Assembly (NCBI GenBank): GCA_026388365.1 | Contig: JAPLJW010000288.1 | Location: 1-10,449, forward strand | Reading direction: 5' to 3' | Length of the DNA stretch: 10,449 bases | DNA from: Deltaproteobacteria bacterium | GTDB lineage: Bacteria > Desulfobacterota > Syntrophia > Syntrophales > UBA5619 | Part shown: positions 1 to 5,378 of the stretch, piece after piece | Position numbering within the stretch: the stretch's first letter is position 1 | How the letters are laid out: each line of letters opens with the position of its first letter | Notes under the pieces: model-generated | Database searches by the model: none | What the model was told of the DNA's origin: nothing | Seen by the model: the letters and a program-made list of their open reading frames with translations, nothing else | Made by a program: the position numbers and the translations under genes

Positions 1-34
1 CATCAAGCCCTACGATAGTGATATTATGTTCCAT
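1..34 (-). CDS. 5' end of an unidentified gene (partial, runs off the window)
   Basis: Eleven codons are visible, reading MEHNITIVGLD, before the window ends. The ATG at 32-34 is preceded on the minus strand by AAGGAGG with a six-base spacer, an essentially perfect Shine-Dalgarno, so this is very probably a genuine start. The short hydrophobic strand ending in a glycine (ITIVGL) suggests the first beta strand of a Rossmann-like or similar alpha/beta domain, but too little is present to name a family. The gene is about 115 bp downstream of the pseudouridine synthase gene and is separated from it by a palindrome. The ribosome site lies in one arm of an inverted repeat (35-49 with 96-109). Confidence 0.7.
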   Translation of the reverse strand, partial: MEHNITIVGLD

Positions 35-109
35 GACCTGCCTCCTTATTTTTGGCTCTGTATTTGGGATACCCTTCCAAGTATAACCCATGGTGATAAG
101 GAGCAGGTC
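35..109 (-). promoter_or_regulatory. Inverted repeat covering the ribosome site of the left-edge gene
   Basis: GACCTGCCTCCTTAT at 35-49 is complementary to ATAAGGAGCAGGTC at 96-109, apart from one extra base, with a loop of 46 bases. The 35-49 arm contains the complement of the Shine-Dalgarno of the gene starting at 34. If the transcript starts upstream of 109, the stem would bury the ribosome site. A TATACT box on the minus strand (80-85) could instead start transcription inside the loop; then the repeat would act only as DNA. Function is inferred. Confidence 0.4.
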
Positions 110-149
110 GCTATTTTTTACTGTCAGCCATTATGTCCAGTGTTTTCGA

Positions 150-1313
150 TTAATCTGGACTCCTGCTTTCGCAGGAGTGACAAGCATTGTGGTTTTTTGC
201 GAGGTCGTCTATACCTTTGCCGCGCAGAAAGGCGCACAGATCAGCCACATCTTCCGGCAGGGGCGAGGTGAACTGCATTTCTTCTCCCGTCACGGGATGG
301 GTGAATGAGAGACGCCCGGCGTGCAGGGCCTGCCGGTTCTGCGCCTTCATCCGGGCGCGGGCCGCCGGATCGCCGACGGTCCGGATCCTCCCGGCACCGC
401 CATAGACCCGGTCCCCGACGACCGGATAGCCCAGGTCCGTCAGATGGACGCGGATCTGGTGGGTCCGGCCCGTCTCGATATCCACCTCCAGGAGGGCCGC
501 AACCCCGTAGCGTTCGCGGACGCGCCAGATCGTCACGGCGGAACGGCCCCGGCGACTCTGCGTGGACATTCTTTTGCGGTCCGTCGGGTGCCGCCCCACG
601 GCAGCCTCGATCCGGCCGCCGTCCGTCTTCGGATCCCCGTAAACGAGGGCCAGGTAGGTCTTCTTCACCTCATGGCGCTTGAACTGCCCGGCCAGTCCCC
701 GGTGGGCGTCGTCGGATTTGGCCGCCACCATGAGTCCGGAGGTCCCCTTGTCGAGACGGTGGACGATCCCGGGACGGAGCACGCCGCCGATCCCCGAGAG
801 GTCCCGGCAGTGGTGCAGGAGGGCGTTGACGAGCGTCCCGCCGGAATGGCCGGCGGCCGGATGGACCACCATCCCCGCCGGCTTGTCGATCACCAGCAGC
901 GAGGCGTCCTCATAGAGAATCTTGAGGGGGATCGCCTCGGGCAGGACCCCGGAAGGCCTCGCCTCGGGAAGACGGATGGCCACCTCATCCCCCGCCTTGA
1001 CCCTGCGTCCTGCCTTGGCGGATCGCCCGTTGACCAGCGCCAGCCCTTCCGCGACAGCCCGCTGGATCGCGGCGCGGGAGAGCTGCGGGGCCTTGCCGGT
1101 CAGAAAGAGGTCCAGGCGGAGGCCCGCCTCCCCGGGCGCCACGGTGAAACGGCGTTCCCCCTCGGCATCCCGCGGTGGCATGTCCTTCGGGCAGAGATCT
1201 CCCTCTTCCGGCGCAATCATGAAGCGGACCCGCCTCCCAACCGACCTGCTGTTGTCCGTCCCAAGGCCGGCAGTCGCACTCGGTTGATCCTTCGTTTCAT
1301 CCCCTGCCATCAT
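150..1313 (-). CDS. rluD: RluD-family 23S rRNA pseudouridine synthase
   Basis: The protein isomerises specific uridines in 23S rRNA (or tRNA in some paralogues) to pseudouridine. About 50 poorly conserved residues come first, then an S4 RNA-binding domain (about 54-113, with RLDLFL and LVNGR), then the catalytic domain with HRLDKGTSGLM, whose Asp (about residue 188) is the catalytic nucleophile. GRTHQIRVH further on is also typical. The ORF extends upstream to a TTG at 1349 that overlaps the selA stop as TTGA. I chose ATG at 1313 (or the adjacent one at 1310) because GGAG lies 4-7 bases upstream; a later ATG at 1220 is also possible. At 387 residues it is longer than the usual 300-330, from the N-terminal extension and a C-terminal tail (ACHSCESRSPD) encoded by a palindromic repeat. 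It is translationally coupled to selA. The exact paralogue (RluD or RluC/A type) is not certain. Confidence 0.9.
   Translation of the reverse strand: MMAGDETKDQPSATAGLGTDNSRSVGRRVRFMIAPEEGDLCPKDMPPRDAEGERRFTVAPGEAGLRLDLFLTGKAPQLSRAAIQRAVAEGLALVNGRSAKAGRRVKAGDEVAIRLPEARPSGVLPEAIPLKILYEDASLLVIDKPAGMVVHPAAGHSGGTLVNALLHHCRDLSGIGGVLRPGIVHRLDKGTSGLMVAAKSDDAHRGLAGQFKRHEVKKTYLALVYGDPKTDGGRIEAAVGRHPTDRKRMSTQSRRGRSAVTIWRVRERYGVAALLEVDIETGRTHQIRVHLTDLGYPVVGDRVYGGAGRIRTVGDPAARARMKAQNRQALHAGRLSFTHPVTGEEMQFTSPLPEDVADLCAFLRGKGIDDLAKNHNACHSCESRSPD
159..178. repeat. REP-like palindrome (dispersed short inverted repeat)
   Basis: ACTCCTGC, loop TTTC, GCAGGAGT form a perfect 8-bp stem. The sequence has the form of the short palindromic intergenic repeats found in many copies in proteobacterial genomes (GC-rich arms around a TTTCG-type centre, flanked by GAC). 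It lies inside the last codons of the pseudouridine synthase ORF. There is no clear T-run for a standard terminator, although the hairpin could limit transcription or protect the mRNA end. Confidence 0.6.
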
Positions 1314-1345
1314 CACGCTCCGGTTTTTCCTTCGGCCATTCACGC

Positions 1346-2770
1346 TCAAGCTTTTCGTTCCGCCAGAATGGCCTTCAGGGCGTCTCGGATCTCGGCGAAC
1401 TCCTCCGGATCCAGCGTTCGGACGTCCAGCAAGACCTGATCGTCGGCCACACGGACGATGACCGGCAGCTCCCGCCGCCGGAGGCGTTCCTCGAGGGCGG
1501 CCGCGGAGAAGGACTGAGCCCGGAGGCCGACGAGGAGCGTCGGGATCTCCCGGGTGGGGAGCGACCCGCCGCCGGCCATCGAAACGCCGGTGATGAGTTT
1601 GATATCAATCCCCTCCGGCAGCGCGCGCCGGAGCATCGATACCAGCCGCGTCGCCCGCTTCTTCACGTCGGCGACGGATTCCGTCAGCGCTCGCAGGACC
1701 CGGATGTCCACGAGGGCCTCCACGGGCCCGAGGTATTTCACCATCGTCGCCTCCAGAGCCGCGAGGGTCAGTTTGTCGATCCGAAGCGCCCGGTTCAGCG
1801 GGTTCCGCCGGATCCGCTCCAGAAATTCCCGTTTGCCCAGGATGATCCCCGCCTGCGGCCCGCCCAGCAGTTTGTCGCCGCTGAAGGTGACCACGTCCGC
1901 CCCCGCGGCGAGGCAGTCGCGGACGGTCGGCTCCCGCTCCAGGCCGCAGCGGTCCAGCTCGATCAGGCAGCCGCTCCCCAGGTCGTCCACGACGGGAAGG
2001 TGATGTTTCTTCCCGAGGGCGACCAGCGAGACGAGATCCGCCTCCTCGGTGAACCCCATGATCCGGAAGTTGCTCGTGTGGACCTTGAGGATGATCCCCG
2101 TCTCCGGGCCGATCGCCCGTTCGTAGTCGGAAAGCCGCGTCCGGTTCGTCGTCCCCACCTCCCGGAGCCGGGCGCCGCTCTTTTCCATTACATCGGGGAT
2201 GCGGAACTCCCCGCCAATCTCGATCAGCTCGCCTCGGGAGACGATCGCCTCCTTCCCTTCGGACAGCGCATTGAGGGCCAGCAGCACCGCAGCGGCGTTG
2301 TTGTTGACGACCAGGGCGTCTTCCGCCCCGCAGAGGGCGCAGAGGAGCCCCCGGACATGGTCGTAGCGGAGCCCCCGCTCCCCTTTCTCCAGATCGTATT
2401 CGAGGTTGGAGTACCCGCGGGCGACCTCGACGACCCGTTCGATCGCCTCCCGGCAGAGGGGCGCCCGGCCGAGGTTCGTGTGGAGGATGACCCCCGTCGC
2501 GTTGATCACCCGGCGAAGCCGGTAGGAACGATAGCCCTCGACGATCTCCGCGGCTTGATCCGCCGCCTGCTCTGGGGTCGGCAGGCGAAGCTGCGATCCC
2601 ATTCCTCGATCGGCCAGTATCCGCGCCCGAAGCTCCTCCACGACCGACCGGCACGCCTCTTTCACGATCTCCCGCGGAAACCCGGCGAGACTCTCCCTCT
2701 TATCGACCCGGAGCATCATCTCGTCGATCTTCGGCAGATTCTTCAGTAACTCTTTTCTGTGATCGTCCAT
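1346..2770 (-). CDS. selA: L-seryl-tRNA(Sec) selenium transferase
   Basis: SelA converts Ser-tRNA(Sec) to selenocysteinyl-tRNA(Sec) using selenophosphate and a PLP cofactor, as a large cytoplasmic homo-oligomer. The 474-residue length matches the family. An N-terminal helical tRNA-binding domain (about 1-80, starting with KNLPKIDEMM) is followed by the fold-type I PLP domain, with INATGVILHTNLGRAPL (about 89-105), NNNAAAVLLAL (about 156-166), the Asp-rich strand VVDDLGSG (about 260-267) and SGDKLLGGPQAGI, whose Lys300 should carry the PLP. The ATG at 2770 has GAGG seven bases upstream. It begins only 22 bp after the abi-like gene and its TGA overlaps the upstream TTG of rluD. selB and selC are not in this window. 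The presence of selA implies that the genome encodes selenoproteins. Confidence 0.96.
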   Translation of the reverse strand: MDDHRKELLKNLPKIDEMMLRVDKRESLAGFPREIVKEACRSVVEELRARILADRGMGSQLRLPTPEQAADQAAEIVEGYRSYRLRRVINATGVILHTNLGRAPLCREAIERVVEVARGYSNLEYDLEKGERGLRYDHVRGLLCALCGAEDALVVNNNAAAVLLALNALSEGKEAIVSRGELIEIGGEFRIPDVMEKSGARLREVGTTNRTRLSDYERAIGPETGIILKVHTSNFRIMGFTEEADLVSLVALGKKHHLPVVDDLGSGCLIELDRCGLEREPTVRDCLAAGADVVTFSGDKLLGGPQAGIILGKREFLERIRRNPLNRALRIDKLTLAALEATMVKYLGPVEALVDIRVLRALTESVADVKKRATRLVSMLRRALPEGIDIKLITGVSMAGGGSLPTREIPTLLVGLRAQSFSAAALEERLRRRELPVIVRVADDQVLLDVRTLDPEEFAEIRDALKAILAERKA

Positions 2771-2792
2771 CGCGTATCCTCTTTATTCCGTT

Positions 2793-3701
2793 TCATTGGC
2801 CGCCCCCCCACATGGGCAAATCGCGCCAGCCTTCGGGGAATCCCATAAAGTCCGTTTTATCCGGGACATACTTATCGATGAGCCTCCTCATCCGGACAGA
2901 CCACGACGTTCCTATACTGATAAGCTTCAGGAGGTACCCCAGCATCACAAGGGTGTTGTAGATGTTTCGATCCGACCGACGATTGAACATTCCGGCGAGC
3001 TCGACGGGGAGTGCCGGTATCGTCATGGTAAAGACCAGCCTGCGATTCCAAAGCCGGCAATGATGGGCCGTCAGGTTGCGGATATGCGTCAGGTGATGCA
3101 TAAACGAACCGAGGATGACCTCATCGATGGCGTAGATGCGGGCGATGGCGTTGCGATCAGAACGACGCTTCAGGTTCTTGAACCAGATCGATAGTTGGCC
3201 GAAGGTCATGACCTCGCAAATCGCCCAGATAGGCGGCAGATCCGGATCGTCGTAAGTCATTCTGTAATGTTCAATGAAGGTTTCCTGGCTGCGGGCGATT
3301 TCACCCCGTAAGCTATCCAGAAGCTGACGATGAAGATCCGTCCGCCGGAAAAGCGCGGCATCGAGATGAGCATGACTCCCGTATTTCAGGGCAAGCTCAT
3401 GGGCAAATCTCGTCCGGAAAGAAATTTCCAGGCGCTCGACGGCCTCCATGACCAGGAGGCGAAATTTTCGGTCAAAAAGATAGAGCGTCAGGATTTCGTT
3501 AAACGTGGTGCCCGCCCTGAAGCGATGTTCATCGGTCCTTTCCGCAGTATCTTCAAATGGCATCCAATAGGCGCGGAGGCGATAGTAATTGATGTGGGCA
3601 AGGTAGCGTGCGGCGCGATCGGGATTGGCGATGGTCATGCCGCGCGATTGGAGAAGGCCAATCTGCTGCTCGATAGAAAGAGGGGGCTTGGTGAATTTCA
3701 T
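2793..3701 (-). CDS. AbiF/AbiD-like (Abi_2 family) HEPN protein, probable phage-defence toxin
   Basis: The Abi-like family groups abortive-infection proteins such as AbiD and AbiF, thought to be HEPN RNases. The start KPPLSIEQQIGLLQSRGM and the C-terminal block RNLTAHHCRLWNRR are typical of it. The latter contains an R-X4-H HEPN motif (Arg208 to His213). A second R-X4-H (Arg96 to His101, RTRFAH) occurs in the first half. No signal peptide or membrane segment is evident. The reading frame is open back to an ATG at 3740, but that start has no ribosome site. I chose ATG 3701 (302 residues), where family similarity begins, although it lies in the loop of a perfect hairpin and has only GGGGG upstream. 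A strong promoter and structured leader precede it, and selA follows after 22 bp. The toxin role is inferred from the family; the symbol is left open because AbiD and AbiF are not cleanly separable by eye. Confidence 0.88.
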   Translation of the reverse strand: MKFTKPPLSIEQQIGLLQSRGMTIANPDRAARYLAHINYYRLRAYWMPFEDTAERTDEHRFRAGTTFNEILTLYLFDRKFRLLVMEAVERLEISFRTRFAHELALKYGSHAHLDAALFRRTDLHRQLLDSLRGEIARSQETFIEHYRMTYDDPDLPPIWAICEVMTFGQLSIWFKNLKRRSDRNAIARIYAIDEVILGSFMHHLTHIRNLTAHHCRLWNRRLVFTMTIPALPVELAGMFNRRSDRNIYNTLVMLGYLLKLISIGTSWSVRMRRLIDKYVPDKTDFMGFPEGWRDLPMWGGGQ

Positions 3702-3713
3702 CGCCAAGCCCCC
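3682..3713 (-). terminator. 10-bp hairpin around the abi start codon, possible terminator/attenuator
   Basis: GGGGGCTTGG (RNA sense, 3704-3713) pairs perfectly with CCAAGCCCCC (3682-3691), leaving a 12-base loop that holds the ATG at 3699-3701. The stem is followed by TCTTTCT, a weak T-rich tract. It could terminate the leader as a small RNA, or block initiation by hiding the start codon and the GGGGG that would serve as ribosome site. The descending arm codes for the conserved TKPP of the protein, so the hairpin satisfies two constraints at once. Confidence 0.55.
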
Positions 3714-3788
3714 GTATAAGTAACCCGCCGTGGTGCGCATATCGGGCCGAGGCCCATAGAGGCGTGGCAGGTGTTGTTCAATGCCGTG
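3682..3788 (-). ncRNA. Candidate structured small RNA ahead of the abi-like gene
   Basis: Transcription from the TTGACA/TAGAAA promoter would start near 3788 and give about 107 nt up to the end of the start-codon hairpin. In RNA order this holds an ACCUGCC arm (3766-3772), a hairpin GGGC-CUCG-GCCC (3744-3755) extended by UAU/AUA with one bulge, the partner GGCGGGU (3723-3729, one G-U pair) closing around it, and then the 10-bp stem at 3682-3713 followed by UCUUUCU. This layout, a long helix-rich leader with no ribosome site for an upstream ATG, fits reports that AbiF-family genes carry a conserved structured RNA (the abiF motif), proposed to act as the toxin's RNA antitoxin. The RNA ends are inferred. 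Confidence 0.55.
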
Positions 3789-3794
3789 AATTGT

Positions 3795-3823
3795 TTTCTA
3801 ACAGAAAAAAGAAAGGATGTCAA
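3795..3823 (-). promoter_or_regulatory. Sigma-70 promoter for the abi-associated RNA and gene
   Basis: On the minus strand a perfect -35 TTGACA (3818-3823) is followed after exactly 17 bases by TAGAAA (3795-3800), matching four of six -10 bases. The expected start is near 3788, some 87 bases before the chosen abi start codon. This is among the best sigma-70-like promoters in the window and points to a leader or separate RNA of real length. Confidence 0.7.
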
Positions 3824-3912
3824 ACTGTTTTTCATTTAGGCCGTGACCTCCTGCTGGAAATTCAGCATGTCCTTTTCCCGCTCAATACGAGGGGCAGCAA
3901 GGCGTCATAAAT
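3824..3912 (-). other. Spacer between mazF and the abi promoter, possible gene debris
   Basis: No complete gene is present. One minus-strand frame reads EREKDMLNFQQEVTA and then TAA (about 3841-3888), and another reads YDALLPLVLSG, both protein-like but under 25 codons and without start signals. They may be the worn end of a gene displaced by mazEF. No terminator was found directly after mazF. Confidence 0.25.
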
Positions 3913-4236
3913 TTAAAATGCAAATAACCGCTGTAATACAGAAATAACTTTTAACTGGGTTTCTGAATCCAGTGTGCCAACGTTTTTTATAAGTCTCGTT
4001 TTGTCCATGGTTCGTATCTGATCTAAAACGATATGCCCTTTTTTTTTCTTGAAAGTGCATGCGATTCTCGTGGGGTATTCTTTCCCGGCTGTCGTCATCG
4101 GGGCAACGATGACAGTACGGATATGCCGGTTCATTTCGTCGGGAGAAATAACCAAACAAGGCCGCGTTTTCTGAATTTCAGAACCAACCGTTGGATCAAG
4201 ATTTGCCAAATACACATCGAAACGATTGGCTACCAT
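3913..4236 (-). CDS. mazF: MazF/PemK-type endoribonuclease toxin
   Basis: MazF cleaves single-stranded mRNA at short sequence motifs and halts growth when its antitoxin is lost. The fold signature is plain: an N-terminal DVYLANLDPTVGSEIQKTRPCLVIS block (about 7-31) with the conserved Arg25-Pro26, then VIVAPMTT (about 43-49) with the conserved Thr, and a C-terminal RTMDKTRLIKNVGTL. At 107 residues it has the normal length. The first ATG is at 4242, but I chose 4236 because GAGG lies seven bases before it, whereas it touches the first ATG. The gene overlaps the mazE stop by seven bases, so the two are translationally coupled. It looks intact and active. Base composition is lower in GC than selA or the hemN-like gene, consistent with acquisition by transfer. 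Confidence 0.93.
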   Translation of the reverse strand: MVANRFDVYLANLDPTVGSEIQKTRPCLVISPDEMNRHIRTVIVAPMTTAGKEYPTRIACTFKKKKGHIVLDQIRTMDKTRLIKNVGTLDSETQLKVISVLQRLFAF

Positions 4237-4484
4237 TGCCATTCCTCATCATCCCAAGCATTTGAAATGTTATCGTTTTCGATTATCAATCCATCATCAT
4301 CGTTTTGGGCCATGGTTTTGAAAGCATTCTCCCAACCTGATCTTGGATTTGAGATCGGACGAATAATGATGCTGGTTTTATCTACCTCCAGATCAACGTC
4401 ATCTTTAATGCCAGTCTGATCAAGAAATGGCTTTGGAATACGGATTCCTTGTGAATTGCCTATTCTTACAATATGCGCCCTCAT
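4230..4484 (-). CDS. mazE: MazE-type antitoxin (AbrB/SpoVT-like swapped-hairpin DNA-binding protein)
   Basis: The antitoxin binds and neutralises MazF and represses its own operon. Residues 1-48 form the MazE/AbrB DNA-binding domain (RAHIVRIGNSQGIRIPKPFL, then VDLEVDKTSIIIRPI). The C-terminal tail, NPRSGWENAFKTMAQNDDDG and onward, is acidic and tryptophan-rich (ending WDDEEWQW), as expected for the segment that wraps around MazF. The frame is open to a TTG at 4502, but AAGGAGG five bases before ATG 4484 decides the start, giving 84 residues. It comes first in the operon, the usual mazEF order. Confidence 0.92.
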   Translation of the reverse strand: MRAHIVRIGNSQGIRIPKPFLDQTGIKDDVDLEVDKTSIIIRPISNPRSGWENAFKTMAQNDDDGLIIENDNISNAWDDEEWQW

Positions 4485-4513
4485 TTTTACCTCCTTGAGC
4501 AATCAGTTACTAC

Positions 4514-4542
4514 ATTGTAATTACACTGATCCCAAAGGTCAA
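4514..4542 (-). promoter_or_regulatory. mazEF promoter with palindromic operator
   Basis: TTGACC (4537-4542), a 17-base spacer and TACAAT (4514-4519) read toward mazE, with the start expected near 4507 and a leader of about 23 bases. The perfect palindrome TGTAATTACA (4516-4525) covers most of the -10 box and is the best candidate operator for MazE or the MazEF complex. Confidence 0.75.
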
Positions 4543-4550
4543 GACTTTAA

Positions 4551-4676
4551 TTACGATTCAGAATCCAACAATTCACGATAAGTTTCGATATATTGCGCCG
4601 TCGCGGTTGGGTTGATATCAAAATAGCAGCGGCAGAGCTTTTTATAGAGACGGAGTGCGGGCTCGTAGCCGCAGGG
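4551..4676 (-). pseudogene. C-terminal gene remnant, resembling a BTAD-type helical repeat end
   Basis: Directly after the higA TAG the same frame stays open for 41 codons to a TAA at 4551-4553. The translation includes EPALRLYKKLCRCYFDI, then NPTATAQYIETYRELL. The pattern of ALxLYxxLC, a short linker, xPTAxTQxxY and xLL resembles the last helices of bacterial transcriptional activator (BTAD) domains, such as those in SARP-like regulators. No start codon or ribosome site precedes it, so it is read as a truncated leftover that the toxin modules now flank. The family match is by eye from a short segment, and a C-terminal extension of HigA reached by read-through is a less likely alternative. 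Confidence 0.35.
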
Positions 4677-5005
4677 CTAAGCATGGGCAGGCTCGAAACG
4701 ATGAATGCGCGACAACACTTCACAGAGGGCGTCTTTGGCTTTCGCCGTATCGTAATCGGTCTGCAAGCCGACCCAGAAACTGTCGCTGGTGCCGAAAAAA
4801 CGGGACATGCGTAAGCCGGTATCTGCGGTCACGGTACGCTTACCCGCGACGATCTCTCCGATGCGCCGTTGCGACACTCCGATTTCCTTGGCGAGCCGGT
4901 ACTGGGTAATCCCCATCGGCTTCAAAAATTCCTCCAGCAAGATTTCGCCGGGGGTAGGGTAAGCAAGATTTCGCCGGGGGTAGGGTAAGGTATTTCACGC
5001 GGCAT
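4677..5005 (-). pseudogene. higA: HigA-type antitoxin, frameshifted by a 26-bp tandem duplication
   Basis: HigA is a helix-turn-helix (XRE) antitoxin that neutralises HigB and represses the operon. The proper start is ATG 5005, with AGGAG seven bases upstream and 12 bp after the higB stop. It reads MPREIPYPTPGEI, the classic family N-terminus, but a second copy of a 26-bp unit (4938-4963 and 4964-4989) then shifts the frame and translation ends at TGA 4922-4924 after 27 codons. Removing one copy restores an unbroken protein of 100 residues, the normal length. The rest is intact (4677-4940): LLEEFLKPMGITQYRLAKEIGVSQ through the HTH to RFEPAHA. Reinitiation at ATG 4916, six bases past the TGA and 14 bases after a GGAGG, could still make a 79-residue HigA that keeps the HTH. 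A sequencing or assembly error is the other explanation. Confidence 0.85.
4938..4989. repeat. Perfect 26-bp tandem duplication inside higA
   Basis: Positions 4938-4963 and 4964-4989 are identical, and two further bases to the left also match. The unit is not a multiple of three, so it breaks the higA frame. It encodes the PYPTPGEIL region, and the clean two-copy structure suggests a recent slippage or recombination event. Confidence 0.95.
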
Positions 5006-5017
5006 GGTCACTCTCCT

Positions 5018-5296
5018 TCAATGGTAATCGACGATCTCAACATCGTAAGCATGGCCGCCCTCGAAGCGGAAGCATACGCGCCATTGATCATTGATGCGGA
5101 TGCTCCATTGCCCAAGCCGCTCACGCTTCAATTGCTCCAGCTTGTTATTGGGCGGAATACGCAGATCTCCCAGATTTTCCGCCCGGTTGAGCATCGCCAG
5201 CTTGCGCAAGGCCACGACCTGGATATTCACGAAACGAGGAACCCGATTGCCATTGAACAGGGCTTCAGTGTCGGAGCAATTGAACGTCGAGATCAT
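5018..5296 (-). CDS. higB: HigB-type mRNA interferase toxin (RelE/ParE superfamily)
   Basis: HigB cleaves mRNA in the ribosomal A site. The 92-residue length equals that of well-studied HigB proteins. Conserved features are visible: LGDLRIPPNNKLEQLKRERLGQWSIRINDQWRVCF, containing Lys57 and Arg73, and the C-terminal Asp90-Tyr91-His92, which match the catalytic positions known in Proteus vulgaris HigB. The frame is intact. The ATG at 5296 has no Shine-Dalgarno and lies six bases after the -10 box, so the mRNA probably starts at the start codon itself. The toxin gene comes first, as is usual for higBA. With the antitoxin frame broken, the toxin must be tolerated through truncated antitoxin, low expression or cross-neutralisation. 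Confidence 0.93.
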   Translation of the reverse strand: MISTFNCSDTEALFNGNRVPRFVNIQVVALRKLAMLNRAENLGDLRIPPNNKLEQLKRERLGQWSIRINDQWRVCFRFEGGHAYDVEIVDYH

Positions 5297-5302
5297 GGCT
5301 AA

Positions 5303-5331
5303 ATGCTAACGAACTACGTTAGCAATGTCAA
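5303..5331 (-). promoter_or_regulatory. higBA promoter with internal operator, probably leaderless
   Basis: A perfect -35 TTGACA (5326-5331), 17-base spacer and TAGCAT (5303-5308) point to higB. The inverted repeat TGCTAACG-AACTA-CGTTAGCA (5304-5324) fills the spacer and overlaps the -10, the expected site for HigA repression. Only six bases separate the -10 from the higB ATG, leaving no room for a leader. Confidence 0.78.
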
Positions 5332-5378
5332 GCGTTATTCGCACTTGCCCCGACCCGCATGAGCCTTGCAGAACAGGT

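Noticed and set aside
321..1439. Long plus-strand ORF of 372 codons opposite rluD and selA
   Set aside because: It is antisense to clear family matches in high-GC DNA, where shadow frames stay open; its translation is proline- and arginine-rich with no domain pattern.
1346..2770. Possible selenoprotein (in-frame TGA) near selA
   Set aside because: No neighbouring gene showed a TGA within a conserved domain followed by a convincing hairpin.
3850..3912. YDALLPLVLSG frame after mazF as the end of a type I restriction specificity subunit
   Set aside because: The resemblance covers about ten residues in one frame only, too short to support a call.
4938..4989. Direct repeats as a CRISPR-like or attachment-site structure
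   Set aside because: There are only two adjacent copies without spacers, and removing one restores higA, so a simple tandem duplication explains them.
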